From NCBI GenBank assembly GCA_037043455.1, contig JAWPHD010005599.1, forward strand, positions 1 to 64,000: a stretch of DNA of 64,000 nucleotides, given 5' to 3'. Positions 23,708 to 34,130 of this stretch are shown here, piece by piece. This DNA comes from Cyrtodaria siliqua. Its lineage: Eukaryota; Mollusca; Bivalvia; Adapedonta; Hiatellidae. The position numbers were made by a program, and so were the translations under genes. The first letter of the stretch is position 1. Every line of letters begins with the position of its first letter. Below the pieces are notes generated by a model. That model saw only the letters and a list, made by a program, of their open reading frames with translations, searched no databases and was not told the origin of the DNA.

Positions 23708-25034
23708 AAACAATAAACGAATAATACAAATAAACTCATGATATTAGATTTTTCAATGTCTTCATCCTGTGACTGTGTCTCCGTCTGTGGGTCTGCAAAT
23801 CGGAGAATCGGTGAATTGCGTCAGGTTTCAGCATTGGTTTTATAAGTTTTGATACCTACTGTATTTACTCAATGAGTCCGGACACTCATTAATTCCGGAC
23901 ACCTAATTAATTGAAGAAAATAATAAAACTAGTGCTCGGACATATTAAGAAATCAATCTGATTTCAATAGTTTTGATGCTTTTATAAATTCGGACACCGG
24001 GAAAAGATGAATTATTCGCCGAAAATGACAGGTTAAAATTACGATCAAAGACTTCTAATTGCTGATTGCATTTCGATAATGACAAACAGAGGCAGCAGAA
24101 TATACTTCAATGAATTTAATTGTTACTTGTTTGATGCAATTAAATAAACCGTTTTTGATCGTGATTTTTTACTGTTATTAACGAGTCATTTTGAAACAAT
24201 TACATTATAACTGACCCATGCTATAAGTTTGTGTAATCGGTCAGGCGCGTGTTGAAACAATTGTCTAAACCAGGTATAACCATTCCAATGTAGGTGTTAC
24301 GGGTTGTTTTGTGTTGTCGCTGTCGTAGCTAGTGGGCCATTCCATTATCTGGCATTACCAGCAAAAAAATACGGTCTCGCTCACACAGGTAAAGTGCTGT
24401 GCGATTTGATGTCTGTTTGTACAGACTCATGAACTATTTTTTATTTCATACTATAAGCATGACATGCTTTGTTTTTTTAGCTTCGACATGATGGTGCAAT
24501 TAAATGGATAAAGGAACACGACTATTTTATAATTTTAAAATATTTTCTGCAATACCTTGTATGTTTTTATTTTGTAATAAAATAATCAACATGTTTTAAA
24601 ATTGCATTGTCTCATTATTCAATAAAGTTCATTGCTACATTTCAAACAAAATATAATATTTTTTTATAATAAACTAGATGTCATAATTGTTCATTAGTTA
24701 ATTGTTTACACATTTTTTATTAGTTCACTGTTGTGGATTGAATCGCATATAGCCCAGTATACTATTACACAGTCCGCATTAGCCAGCATATAACTACACT
24801 TGTGACTAGAACGTGACAGTTCCGCAGATCAAACAGTGTACCGCACTCTACCCGCGTGTAAAGTGTGTCTCAGTGTACTGATTTCACAGGTTTTACAGCT
24901 TGCCCAAGTTGAGTACCGTTTATAGAATAGCCGCATAATTAGCAATAAGTGATCATTAATGGATGGATTTTCGTAATTACCGTAAACAACGAAGGTGAGA
25001 TTGCCCCCCGAACATCACAGTTAAAAATACTTAC

Positions 25035-25383
25035 CGTAGAATGTTAATTTACCGTTCCCTCTCAAAATATTCGGACATTGGCAAATATGAATTAATTTTG
25101 GAAAGTTATATTTCCGGAAACCAAAACAATTAATTATGTTATCCCGTCTAAACTGATAGAGTAAATGTAATCTGTTTGTCGTTTCATAAGAGTCATCAAA
25201 ATCTTTCTCAGTAAAATGGTCCGAACATACGCGAGAGTGCTCTGAAAAATTCCATTTCACACCGTTTTGCAAAACAAGTTCAATCCATTTAGTTCGATGA
25301 CGGCAACATGAAAATGTGTGTAGACTTACACTGCCTTCCTGTTTACTTTTTCTACAAAAGCTTAATGAGCACCTTTTCACCAT
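25035..25383 (-). CDS. THAP zinc-finger exon, likely transposase N-terminus
   Basis: The minus-strand ATG at 25383 opens MVKRCSLSFCRKSK. The THAP C2CH zinc ligands are at C5, C10, C53 and H56 (VCSDHF), with conserved W33 and F57, the spacing expected of a DNA-binding THAP domain. The usual AVPxF box after the finger is not evident. The frame runs through about 116 codons to a perfect donor TACG|GTAAGTA at 25035; no downstream exon could be found, so the protein is truncated or decayed. Position inside a TTAA/TIR element suggests it is the DNA-binding part of a transposase. It lies in intron 1 of the CXorf38-like gene, same strand, and could be mis-spliced into it. Confidence 0.75.
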
Positions 25384-25565
25384 GATGAAGACATGAACAT
25401 ATCAATAATATTCCAGGGTTTAAAACACTTAGGCTATATGAGAAAAATGGACATCAAACAAGAGTAACGGTTTATTTACACATAGATACGCGCCATAATT
25501 GATTATGTAAATTAGGTAGTTTGTACGGAAGATGTGATTGGTCGTTCCTTATGACGTCATTTTCC
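25384..25565 (-). promoter_or_regulatory. Putative promoter of THAP exon
   Basis: Within 180 bp upstream of the THAP ATG are an inverted CCAAT box (ATTGG at 25537-25541) and a full CRE palindrome TGACGTCA (25552-25559). No TATA box at a fitting position. The function is inferred from motif content only. Confidence 0.4.
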
Positions 25566-25745
25566 GAAGATCGATCGCGCACCAGTTTTTTTTGTGTACA
25601 GGTAAACTTCATACCTGTAAAACTTGCATTTATCAACGGTTTTTGAGAAAACGGACGATGACATTGATATTCTTTTATAATAAGCTTTCATTTAAAATCA
25701 CTTTATTTTTCAATTTGGAGGACCCTTTAAAAGTAATTTACCAAC

Positions 25746-26266
25746 CTTTGTGAACATATCCACAGGAGATTTTATTGGAGCAGCCAAGACATTCTGCATG
25801 AACCGTCCATTTATGGCCACACTGAGGATGCCGGTGCAATCGGTCTCTGCTGACGTAGCAGAGTTCTTATATCCCGACTCAGACATGAAGCATTTCGCAA
25901 TTTCCCACGGCTCGGTGCACCATTTCGAGACATCAGTGTTCTTCCATGACGGTAACCCATAGCGGTGTTCGGCAACGATCTTCTTGTATATTTCATCGCA
26001 TATTTTGTTTGGACATTTTGTAGGATTACTGCCATGGCAAGTGCAGAGTTTTTTTTTAACTCTACATATTCCCCATGTAAGGCATGGCAAAACATTTGCA
26101 TAGGTACACTGGCCACATGTAACTTTGTGTAACCCTAGTGTGTTACCGATGTTATTCAAGAAATGTCCACAAAACTCACTAAACCGGACTTCAAGTATTT
26201 GAGACCTAGCGCTGCTTTGACCCAGTTACGATACAGTTTATTCTTGAGTTCTTCTTCACGACTCAT
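25746..26266 (-). pseudogene. CXorf38-like gene, exon 1 with apparent 1-nt frameshift
   Basis: ATG at 26266 gives MSREEELKNKLYRNWVKAAL and then GLKYLKSGLVSFVDIS and a stop. The next frame continues without interruption as FSEFCGHFLNNIGNTLG through a cysteine cluster (CGQC, ICRVKKKLCTCH, KCPNKIC) and the family motif WCTEPWEIAKCFM to FTK at donor AAG|GTTGGT. The exon is 521 nt; one inserted base makes 522 nt, exactly 174 codons and phase 0 into exon 2. That fits a single-base loss near 26175-26185. It could be a sequencing error, a null allele or early pseudogene decay; exons 2-4 are intact. Full product would be about 440 residues: Cys-rich N-region, HEPN-like motif, coiled coil. Confidence 0.75.
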
Positions 26267-26289
26267 GATTCATGCTGGGTTTTTCATCA

Positions 26290-26703
26290 ATCAGTTTGAA
26301 CTAAATGTTTTATTCGAATCCGGATTTAACAGAATTTAGACAATTCCGGATTGAATATATTGAAGAAAAATCCAAAATTATTACGTTCCGAGCAAATCAG
26401 ATTCTTCATATTTTTATGAGGTTTAGTTCATGCATAGGTCTATTGGTTTAGTCCATGCATAGGTCTATTGGTATAAACATAATAAGTGACTTTCAGCAAT
26501 TTCCAGCATATATTCCTGATAAATCAGCCTTTATACTGTCACGTGTCAATTTAGGTTTCATCACATTATCGTCTAGCTGGTTGGTACCACTCTCCTGCAA
26601 AACATACAAAATATACAAATATCTTTTTTTCAGCAATTAAACATACAACACATATTTATAGCCTACACAATTACATGAAAATATGAAGATAATGAGAATG
26701 TGA
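26290..26703. other. Upstream region of CXorf38-like gene
   Basis: AT-rich. A 25-bp direct duplication lies at about 26425-26474 (TTTAGTTCATGCATAGGTCT repeated). No TATA/CCAAT arrangement I would call a promoter. Confidence 0.4.
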
Positions 26704-26713
26704 ACACTTATCC

Positions 26714-26883
26714 ACAGGTTGAAGGAACGTGTCGAGACTGCCAAAAAAAAAATAGAAAAAAAAATTTGAAAAAAAAATCTAAAAAAAATCAATTTGAAAA
26801 AACAATTTTTTATTTTTTAGATCATTTTTTTCAGATTTTTTTTTATATTTTTTTTTCAGTCCCAACACGTTCCTACAACCTGT
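26714..26883. mobile_element. 170-bp foldback element with 10-bp target duplications
   Basis: Arms of about 26 bp (ACAGGTTGAAGGAACGTGT at the left, complement at the right, three mismatches) flank an interior of A-runs then T-runs that can also pair. The flanks ACACTTATCC at 26704-26713 and 26884-26893 are identical. TIR plus a 10-bp duplication suggests a Mutator-like MITE. Confidence 0.7.
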
Positions 26884-26894
26884 ACACTTATCCA

Positions 26895-28055
26895 TATTAA
26901 ACAGATAAACAATTACATTATATCAGATTTACTGAAAAGCACATTATTTCAAAATGGCTGTAATGAAAAATAAGAAATTCAATTTAATATCAGAATTTTT
27001 TGATTATGTATTATTCTTAGTTAGAGAGCATAGAATACAAGTATAAATTTCGCTAAATTTACAACTGTGCATTTTGACTTTGATGTCATCAGCGAATCAA
27101 AGTTTTTTCATATTTGGCCATTGGCAATAATAAGGTTTAATATATTTATAGTTTAATTCTCTAGAAATAGGACAAACAAGCAAAAAGCAAAACATATATT
27201 GTACAAGTGTGTGGGACCATAACCTGTGAACCTTACAGGACGGAGCTAGACAATGCATGTCGGCACTGTCAATTATAATTGTTCTTTCAGAATTATCGCC
27301 CTCTTTCAACATAACTATGATAGCATAAACCATTAAATGATAATAATTCATGTCATAATGTTTCTTATCAGATTAATACTTTATTTCTATATTTTATCTT
27401 AAACACGACGACTTAAAGAAATATAAAACAAGAATGAAATAAATTTTATCAAACAACTCATTCATACTAGTAGCTGGGCAGAGCCTTGGCGTATAGGATC
27501 AAAGTCTACACAATCTAATAATATATGTTAGACCGTTAACAGTGCAAAACAGGGTATACATTCCGGCCAAGGCTCATCTTGTAATACATATGAATAACGG
27601 GCATGCCCTATTCTGCACCGGGCTAAAACAACTTCTAACGAAATCCCGCAGATGTTATGCTGTATGTCCCTTTAAAGTGACTTATCCACGTAACAATTAC
27701 ATATTTGTGTTAACACGAATAGTTTGCACTAGCTCGCCGTTTATCTTAAATAAACACATGCTAACATTTCGATTGATATTATCGTTGACATTGAGATAAA
27801 ATGAGAAGTTTTAGTGATATTGATAATATCATTCAGTCGGTGACACAAGAAGGCCAACATTCTTTTAGAACATTTCATAATATTAAAATATTGGGTTGCA
27901 CATGTTACTCAGATACATCAATTATAATTATTCGATTCTCTACGTGACAGACTCATAGTAGACATTATATGCCATTTTACATACGTTAATTTGGCTTAAA
28001 TAAGATGCCGCCGGAAACGTGTGACCGAAGTATTCAAACAATTAATTAGAGGTGT
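26895..28055. other. Intergenic sequence, nothing recognised
   Basis: AT-rich, short open frames only, no splice-supported exons, no transposon ends identified. Confidence 0.5.
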
Positions 28056-28059
28056 CAGA

Positions 28060-28318
28060 CCTAATAATTGAATCGGATTTTATAGTCGACCCATCAGCTA
28101 AGGTCATATGAGAACTTTCAAGCTTCCTCCATTGGTGGAGGAAGACCCCAGGTGCCCCTGCAGGCAATTCTTGTGCATGGGCTGGCATCTGGGTAGAACC
28201 ATCGACGGATAGTTTCCGAAAATAAAAATTCCTGGTCCCACGAGGTCTTGTGCTCACAGCGGTGAGAGGCAAGTGATTTCAAGACAGATACTGTAACCAC
28301 TCGGCCACGAATGCCCCC
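28060..28318 (-). mobile_element. tRNA-derived SINE
   Basis: On the minus strand a tRNA-like head (GGGGGCATTCGTGGCCGAGTGG, A box; decayed B box) is followed by GGTTCTACCCAGATGCC and a conserved block GGGGCACCTGGGGTCTTCC-TCCACCA, then CATATGACC and an AT tail. This head plus central domain is the layout of bivalve SINEs. The B box is degenerate, so the copy is old. Confidence 0.75.
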
Positions 28319-29504
28319 ACTGACGTAATAAGAATCAATAAAACAATATCAACATAATACGTTTACACCTAGGCCATCCTTAAAAAATATTTGCTTGCTG
28401 TTTCCCGACCCAGGATTTCATAAATGGGCAGTGATTCTTTTTTTCGCCAAGGTCAGTCAACTTATGAAATTAAAGAAAAACACACTGAAGACAGCAACAA
28501 CAAACAAGAGCTGTCGGAGAACAGCGCAGCTCGACTATTCGATTTTTAAGAGAATAATAAATTTTATAGCCATTATATTCCATCAGAAAACAAGACTATA
28601 ACAATGTGCGGGTGGGGATGGTGGGGCAGGTATAGAAACTCGGGCCGATGTAAAGTTAATGTCAGAATCTCATACAAATTATAGTAAAATTTGGGGCAAG
28701 GTGTGAAATTTTAATATTTTTATCAGTTTTAATCCAAAATTGCTGTCATTTTAAAGAAATTTGTGGTCGAAAGGCAACTCGGGGACGGAGGGGATATCTT
28801 GCAATTTTTATTGTGGCCTCATTTTAGTTTTTCTTTTATTGATATTTCATCATTCTGATCTGAATTTAATTTAAATTATTTTCTATGTAATGATTGGGTT
28901 TACATTAAAGGGGGAAGGGTGGTAGGGGACCAGCATAGCTATACGTGTAAGAATTTACCAAAACCACACAGAAATATGTAAAAAAATAATAATAATAATA
29001 AAAACATCGAGTTTCGGGTGTGGGGTTGGGGAGGAGGGGGGTCAACATAGCTATAGGTGTAAGAATTGACCAAAAAAACACAGAAATAGGTAAAAAGACA
29101 ACAAACAAAAAACGAGTTTCGAGTGGGGAGGGTGCAACATAGCAATATATATATGTTAAAAAAAAGAAAAAGGCATGGTGTGAAACTTGGGGAGGGGTGC
29201 AACATATCTATATTTGTAAATGTGTAAGAATTGACCAAAACAACACAGCAATATGTAAAAAAATAAAAACTAGAAATTGTTATTGTCCATGGGACAAAAA
29301 CGTATGGCTCCCCCACTCGCCCGAACAGGCATAATTGACGACTCTAAGGTCCAACCGTTCTCTATTGATCTGAGATCGTTTCGATATTCAATATCCCTGT
29401 GACTGTATCTACTATCTGTATCAGTAAGGCCACATAAAAAAATATGTGTGGTTCAGGTATCCCGACCGACCCTATTTTTTTAAGGGGCCGACCCTAAAAC
29501 TGTT

Positions 29505-29645
29505 ATGCAAAAAATAAAAAATAAACAATTAAAAAAAAAAAATTAAAATAATTAGAAAATAAAAAAAAAAATAAAAAAAATAAAAAAAAAAATATTTAAA
29601 AAAAAATATTTTTTTTTTTTAAAAAAAATATATTTTTTTTTTTAA
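29505..29645. repeat. A/T-only low-complexity tract
   Basis: Nearly pure A and T with runs up to about 12, between the 5' end and the minisatellite of the family 4 element. Confidence 0.9.
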
Positions 29646-29649
29646 TTCA

Positions 29650-31625
29650 ATAGGGGTCATCTACTAGTCATGACCAACCATCCTTCCAAGTTTGAGGACC
29701 CTAGGTCCAACCATTCTCTAGTTATTGATCGGACATCGTTTTGATAGTCAATGTCACCGCGACCTCGACCTTTGACCTAGTGACCCCAAAATCATTAGGG
29801 GTCATCTACTGGTCATGACCAACCATCCTTCTAAGTTTGAGGAACCTAGGTCCAACCATTCTCTAGTTATTGATCGGACATCGTTTGTGACACAGACAGA
29901 CCTACGGCCTTGACCTTTGACCTAGTGACCCCAAAATCAATAGGGGTCATCTACTTGTCATTACCAACCACCCTTCCAAGTTTGAGGACCGTAGGTCCAA
30001 CCGTTCTCTAGTTATTGATCGGATATCGTTTGTGACACAGACAGACCTACGGCGTTGACCTTTGACCTAGTGACCCCAAAATCAACAGGGTCATCTACTT
30101 GTCATGACCAACCATCCTTTCAAGTTTGAGGACCCTAGGTCCAACCATTCTGTAGTTATTGATCGGACATCGTTTTGATAGTCAATGTCACCGCAACATT
30201 GACCTTTGACCTAGTGACCCCAAAATCAATAGGGGTTATCTACTTGTCATGACCAACCACCCTTCCAAGTTTGAGGACCGTAGGTCCAACCGTTCTCTAG
30301 TTATTGATCGGAAATCGTTTGTGACACAGACAGACCTACGGCGTTGACCTTTGACCTAGTGACCCCAAAATCAATAGGGGTCATCTACTTGTCATGACCA
30401 ACCATCCTTCCAAGTTTGAGGACCCTAGGTTTAACCATTCTGTAGTTATTGATCGGACATCGTTTTGATAGTCAATGTCACCGCAACATTGACCTTTGAC
30501 CTAGTGACCCCAAAATCAATAGGGGTCATCTACTTGTCATGACCAACCATCCTTCCAAGTTTGAGGACCCTAGGTCCAACCATTCTGTAGTTATTGATCG
30601 GACATCGTTTTGATAGTCAATGTCACCGCAACATTGACCTTTGACCTAGTGACCCCAAAATCAATAGGGGTCATCTACTGGTCATGACCAACCATCCTTC
30701 CAAGTTTGAGGACCCTAGGTCCAACCATTCTCTAGTTATTGATCGGACATCGTTTGTGACACAGACAGACCTACGGCCTTGACCTTTGACCTAGTGACCC
30801 CAAAATCAATAGGGGTCATCTACTTGTCATGACCAACCACCCTTCCAAGTTTGAGGACCGTAGGTCCAACCGTTCTCTAGTTATTGATCGGATATCGTTT
30901 GTGACACAGACAGACCTACGGCGTTGACCTTTGACCTAGTGACCCCAAAATCAACAGGGTCATCTACTTGTCATGACCAACCATCCTTTCAAGTTTGAGG
31001 ACCCTAGGTCCAACCATTCTGTAGTTATTGATCGGACATCGTTTTGATAGTCAATGTCACCGCAACATTGACCTTTGACCTAGTGACCCCAAAATCAATA
31101 GGGGTCATCTACTTGTCATGACCAACCACCCTTCCAATTTTGAGGACCGTAGGTCCAACCGTTCTCTAGTTATTGATCGGACATCGTTTGTGACACAGAC
31201 AGACCTACGGCGTTGACCTTTGACCTAGTGACCCCAAAATCAATAGGGGTCATCTACTTGTCATGACCAACCATCCTTCCAAGTTTGAGGACCCTAGGTC
31301 CAACCATTCTGTAGTTATTGATCGGACATCGTTTTGATAGTCAATGTCACCGCAACATTGACCTTTGACCTAGTGACCCCAAAATCAATAGGGGTCATCT
31401 ACTTGTCATGACCAACCATCCTTCCAAGTTTGAGGACCCTAGGTCCAACCATTCTGTAGTTATTGATCGGACATCGTTTTGATAGTCAATGTCACCGCAA
31501 CATTGACCTTTGACCTAGTGACCCCAAAATCAATAGGGGTCATCTACATGTCATGACCAACCATCCTTCCAAGTTTGAGGACCCTAGGTCCAACCATTCT
31601 CTATTTATTGATCGGACATCGTTTG
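29650..31625 (+). repeat. 145-bp minisatellite array, about 13 units
   Basis: Period 144-146 bp. Each unit has GGGGTCATCTACTTGTCATG, CCAAGTTTGAGGACC, GTTATTGATCGGACATCGTT and TGACCTTTGACCTAGTGACC. Two variants alternate: TTTGATAGTCAATGTCACCG and TTGTGACACAGACAGACC. Thirteen copies of TGACCTTTGACCT can be counted. Low divergence suggests recent homogenisation. Confidence 0.95.
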
Positions 31626-32515
31626 TGACACAGACAGACCTTCAGACAGACAGACAGAAAGCACAAAATCAATATGGCTCCCCTACCACACTTTGTGTTG
31701 GGGAGCCATAATAAAAAAGGGGCGCACATTTTATGGGCCATCACAATTTGGGTTCCATGGGAGCCCAGAATTTGCAAAAGACAAAATGACTTACGCAACC
31801 CTTTACAACATACTGTCAGAAAACCAAATCCCAAATTAAGTTGAGCTAGGACAAGAAATGTAACAGATATAGACCTGTAAACACAGCTTACACGCAAAAT
31901 GTGATGTGAAATAGACCCATTTTAATGTGGGTTCCATGGGAGCCCAGGGTTACAGGAACCAAAATTTCTTAATTATAAACCAAAATTATAGATATATACA
32001 ACAGCTTAAATATGTACCAGTAGGGGGGCAACATAGCTATATATGTAAGAATTGACCAAAACAACAGAAATATGTAAAAAAAGAAGAAATAAAATATAAA
32101 AAAAAGGGACGCACATTTTATGGGCCATCACAATTTAGGTTCCACGGGAGCCAAAATTTGCAGAAGACAAAATTACTTACGCAACCCTGTACAACATACA
32201 TGTACTATAAGGAAACCAAATCCCAAATTTAGTTGAGCTAGGACAACAAATGTAACAGATATAGACAGCTTACACGCAAAATGTGATGTGAAATAGACCC
32301 ATTTTAATGTGGGTTCCATGGGAGCAGCCCTTAAGATAGTCTATAAGGAAGCTCATGGCCAAATTTGGTTGTGCTAAGATAAGAAATGTAAGATATATAG
32401 ACTTGTAAACAGAGCTTACACGCACAATTTTATGTGGGACGCCGACGCCAACACCGACGCCGTGGCCGGGGTGATTACATAAGTTTTCTTATTCTTCGAA
32501 GAGTCGAGCTAAAAA

Positions 32516-33565
32516 CAAATGTTAAAAAATTGCTATAAAAAGTTTTAGGTAGGCTCTTTTTCGTGGGTAGGTAGGGAAACAGCAAACTAACAATTCTGTA
32601 TGGTCGGTCCTACCGCTCAAACCGCTTATAATTTATATTGCTGAAAGAAAAAAAAATTGTTGAGCAAATGTTTCGTTTCGAAGTGTTTTTTTCTGTCCTT
32701 TTAAACCGCAATGGCTAGGCCGTCGTCAAATATGGGTGTATATTATGTATAGAATACATTCTAATACACCCGCTGACCAAATTTGAAAGTTGTATCGTAG
32801 TGTGAACAATTGTTGAGGAAACATATGTTAACAACTGTGTAACATTTGTTTTCCAAGTTATGTTTCAGTAATTTTAAAGCTCCATGTCTAGGTCATGTTC
32901 ACATGTTAATGCGTCTTATTGTTCACATTCAAGTATACATATATTGTTATTATATAGTATTTCATAAATAAGACGAATTGTAAACACCATGCTTAAAGAA
33001 TTAAAGGAGACGATATTATTGCACATTAACACGTTATTACATTCAATAATTCATATCAAAGCATACTTATCAGTTTGGCCTGTACATGAGTAACTAATAA
33101 TACATATAATGTGATAAGAACCAGGCAGCTATTGTTAATCGACCTTATGAGTAGCACATATATGATACTCCAAGTTTAAAGTGCAATGAGTTTATCGTGA
33201 AATGTGTAAGTAAGCACCCGGGGAAAACCCACCTAATAAGCGCTAATAAAGAATACTAAAATATTGATTATAATACATGTCCAAATAAATAGACAGACCA
33301 AAGCTCTATTACTTATAGTTTTAAAGATATGGGTTTTTTTTGTTTCCATTAAAGGCTAAATGTCAAAGGCATGAACACATATGGGTGTGTTTTAATGCGC
33401 CCAAATTCGAAGGCTATAACACTTACAGTTTTTTATCGAACATATTGTTGAATAAAACTATGTCTCGTTTTTTGCTAAACCGGCTCTACAAAAAGCTCTA
33501 GTATGTTTTTCGTTTTCTGATGTCTGGACACATGCCTATTATACGCAAAGTTGAAATCAACTTAC
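32516..33565. other. Unrecognised AT-rich sequence
   Basis: No gene, RNA or transposon end recognised. Phrases such as AATGTGTTTTAATGCGCCC recur loosely near 32750 and 33390, suggesting old duplication. Confidence 0.4.
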
Positions 33566-33625
33566 CTGATAATGTCCGTATTCTTCACACAGTTTACACA
33601 AGGAAGACCGTCTCCTTCTTGTCAA
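33566..33625 (-). CDS. Candidate isolated exon, zinc-knuckle-like
   Basis: A 60-nt minus-strand segment between acceptor TAATTGTTTAG and perfect donor CAG|GTAAGT encodes LTRRRRSSLCKLCEEYGHYQ, 20 codons, phase 0. CxxCxxxxGH resembles the first part of a CCHC knuckle such as those in MULE transposases. No partner exon found; low confidence. Confidence 0.3.
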
Positions 33626-33713
33626 CTAAACAATTACATATCGCCCATGTGATCAAATAATAAACACTGAGAGATAACGTATCTAATCCGCGCAGATTTT
33701 AGAGGACTCACTT

Positions 33714-34130
33714 AAAGTTCTCCGGCCATGTTTTGTTTCATGAACTGGTTTATGTTTGTTTAAATCGAAATCAATACGCAGCAATAGATATTTACAATTC
33801 ACACATTGCAATATCTGTGAAAAGCGAGAATAAGGTTTATTTGCTGACGTAGAAAACTTTGAACAGGTAAATTAATCCACAGGTAAATGTATTTATCTAT
33901 TATGTGACAATAGTTGTGCAGCAATACAATTCAGATTTAACTCATTTCCCCGTGCAGTCACGCAGTGGTAAAAGTAGTAGCTACGTCATGCAAATAATAC
34001 TTATTTTTACATACAACTTAGTAGTAAATATATGTTTCTCTCCGGGACTATCAAGAAATGTTCATATGATATTTAAGAGTTAAAAATACATGTACTACAA
34101 AAAGGGTGGCCATTCATCTTTAACAGTTAC
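33714..34130. repeat. Diverged direct repeat, copy 1
   Basis: Blocks CCGGCCATGTTTTGTTTCA, TTTAAATCGAAATCAATACG and CTCCGGGACTATCAAGAAATG, in this order, recur at 35399-35580 with the intervening 240 bp missing. An old direct duplication or dispersed repeat. Confidence 0.7.

Larger units (their letters stand above)
23370..25726. mobile_element. 2.36-kb TTAA transposon with THAP exon (Kolobok-like)
   Basis: Both ends carry the perfect 19-bp inverted repeat AGGGTCCTCCAAATTGAAA, flanked by TTAA at 23366-23369 and 25727-25730, a TTAA target duplication. TTAA insertion plus a THAP zinc finger points to the Kolobok superfamily; piggyBac also uses TTAA but begins CCY. The THAP exon is on the minus strand near the right end. 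No catalytic transposase domain is readable in the remaining 1.6 kb, so the copy is internally decayed. Each end has TGACGTCA (23571-23578, 25552-25559) about 170-200 bp from the terminus. Confidence 0.75.
21282..25745. other. Intron 1 of CXorf38-like gene, packed with repeats
   Basis: 4.46 kb between exon 1 and exon 2. It holds three tRNA-derived tandem units (21360-21960), a SINE-like repeat (22262-22390), a hAT-like MITE (22985-23323) and a TTAA transposon with a THAP exon (23370-25726). At 22511-22690 a plus-strand frame without ATG reads basic, protein-like residues (KPKRQIRYVLDDLSEVRASR); I cannot identify it. Confidence 0.65.
29280..31712 (+). mobile_element. Helitron-like element, family 4, nested
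   Basis: 5' end CTAGAAATTG, then the hairpin TGTCC-ATG-GGACA (29284-29296) and subterminal TATGGCTCCCC (29303-29313). 3' end is TATGGCTCCCC, a 16-nt loop, GGGGAGCCATA (31673-31711), then A. Joining the flanks gives AAATAAAAA-TAAAAAAGGGGCGCAC, closely matching the uninterrupted sibling at about 32085-32110. This implies A/T insertion without duplication. Cargo is a 145-bp minisatellite. Confidence 0.65.
28505..32515 (+). mobile_element. Helitron-like element, family 1, second copy (4.0 kb)
   Basis: Begins CAAGAGCTGTCGGAGAACAG with subterminal AGCTCGACTATTCGA. Ends ATTC-TTC-GAAGAGTCGAGCTAAAAA at 32515. The internal order matches the 11366-15578 copy: CCATCAGAAAACAAG, G-rich 135-bp units (28900-29270), the GGGCCATCACAATTT repeat (31726-32430), GACGCC-type tract. 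It is interrupted by the family 4 element at 29280-31712. No transposase coding. Confidence 0.65.

Noticed and set aside
23370..25726. piggyBac assignment for the TTAA element
   Set aside because: Termini begin AGGG rather than CCY, and a THAP finger is not a piggyBac feature; Kolobok-like is the better fit, still unproven.
31601..31897. 98-codon minus-strand frame
   Set aside because: Spans the end of the 145-bp array, the terminal hairpin and the next repeat; no coherent protein.
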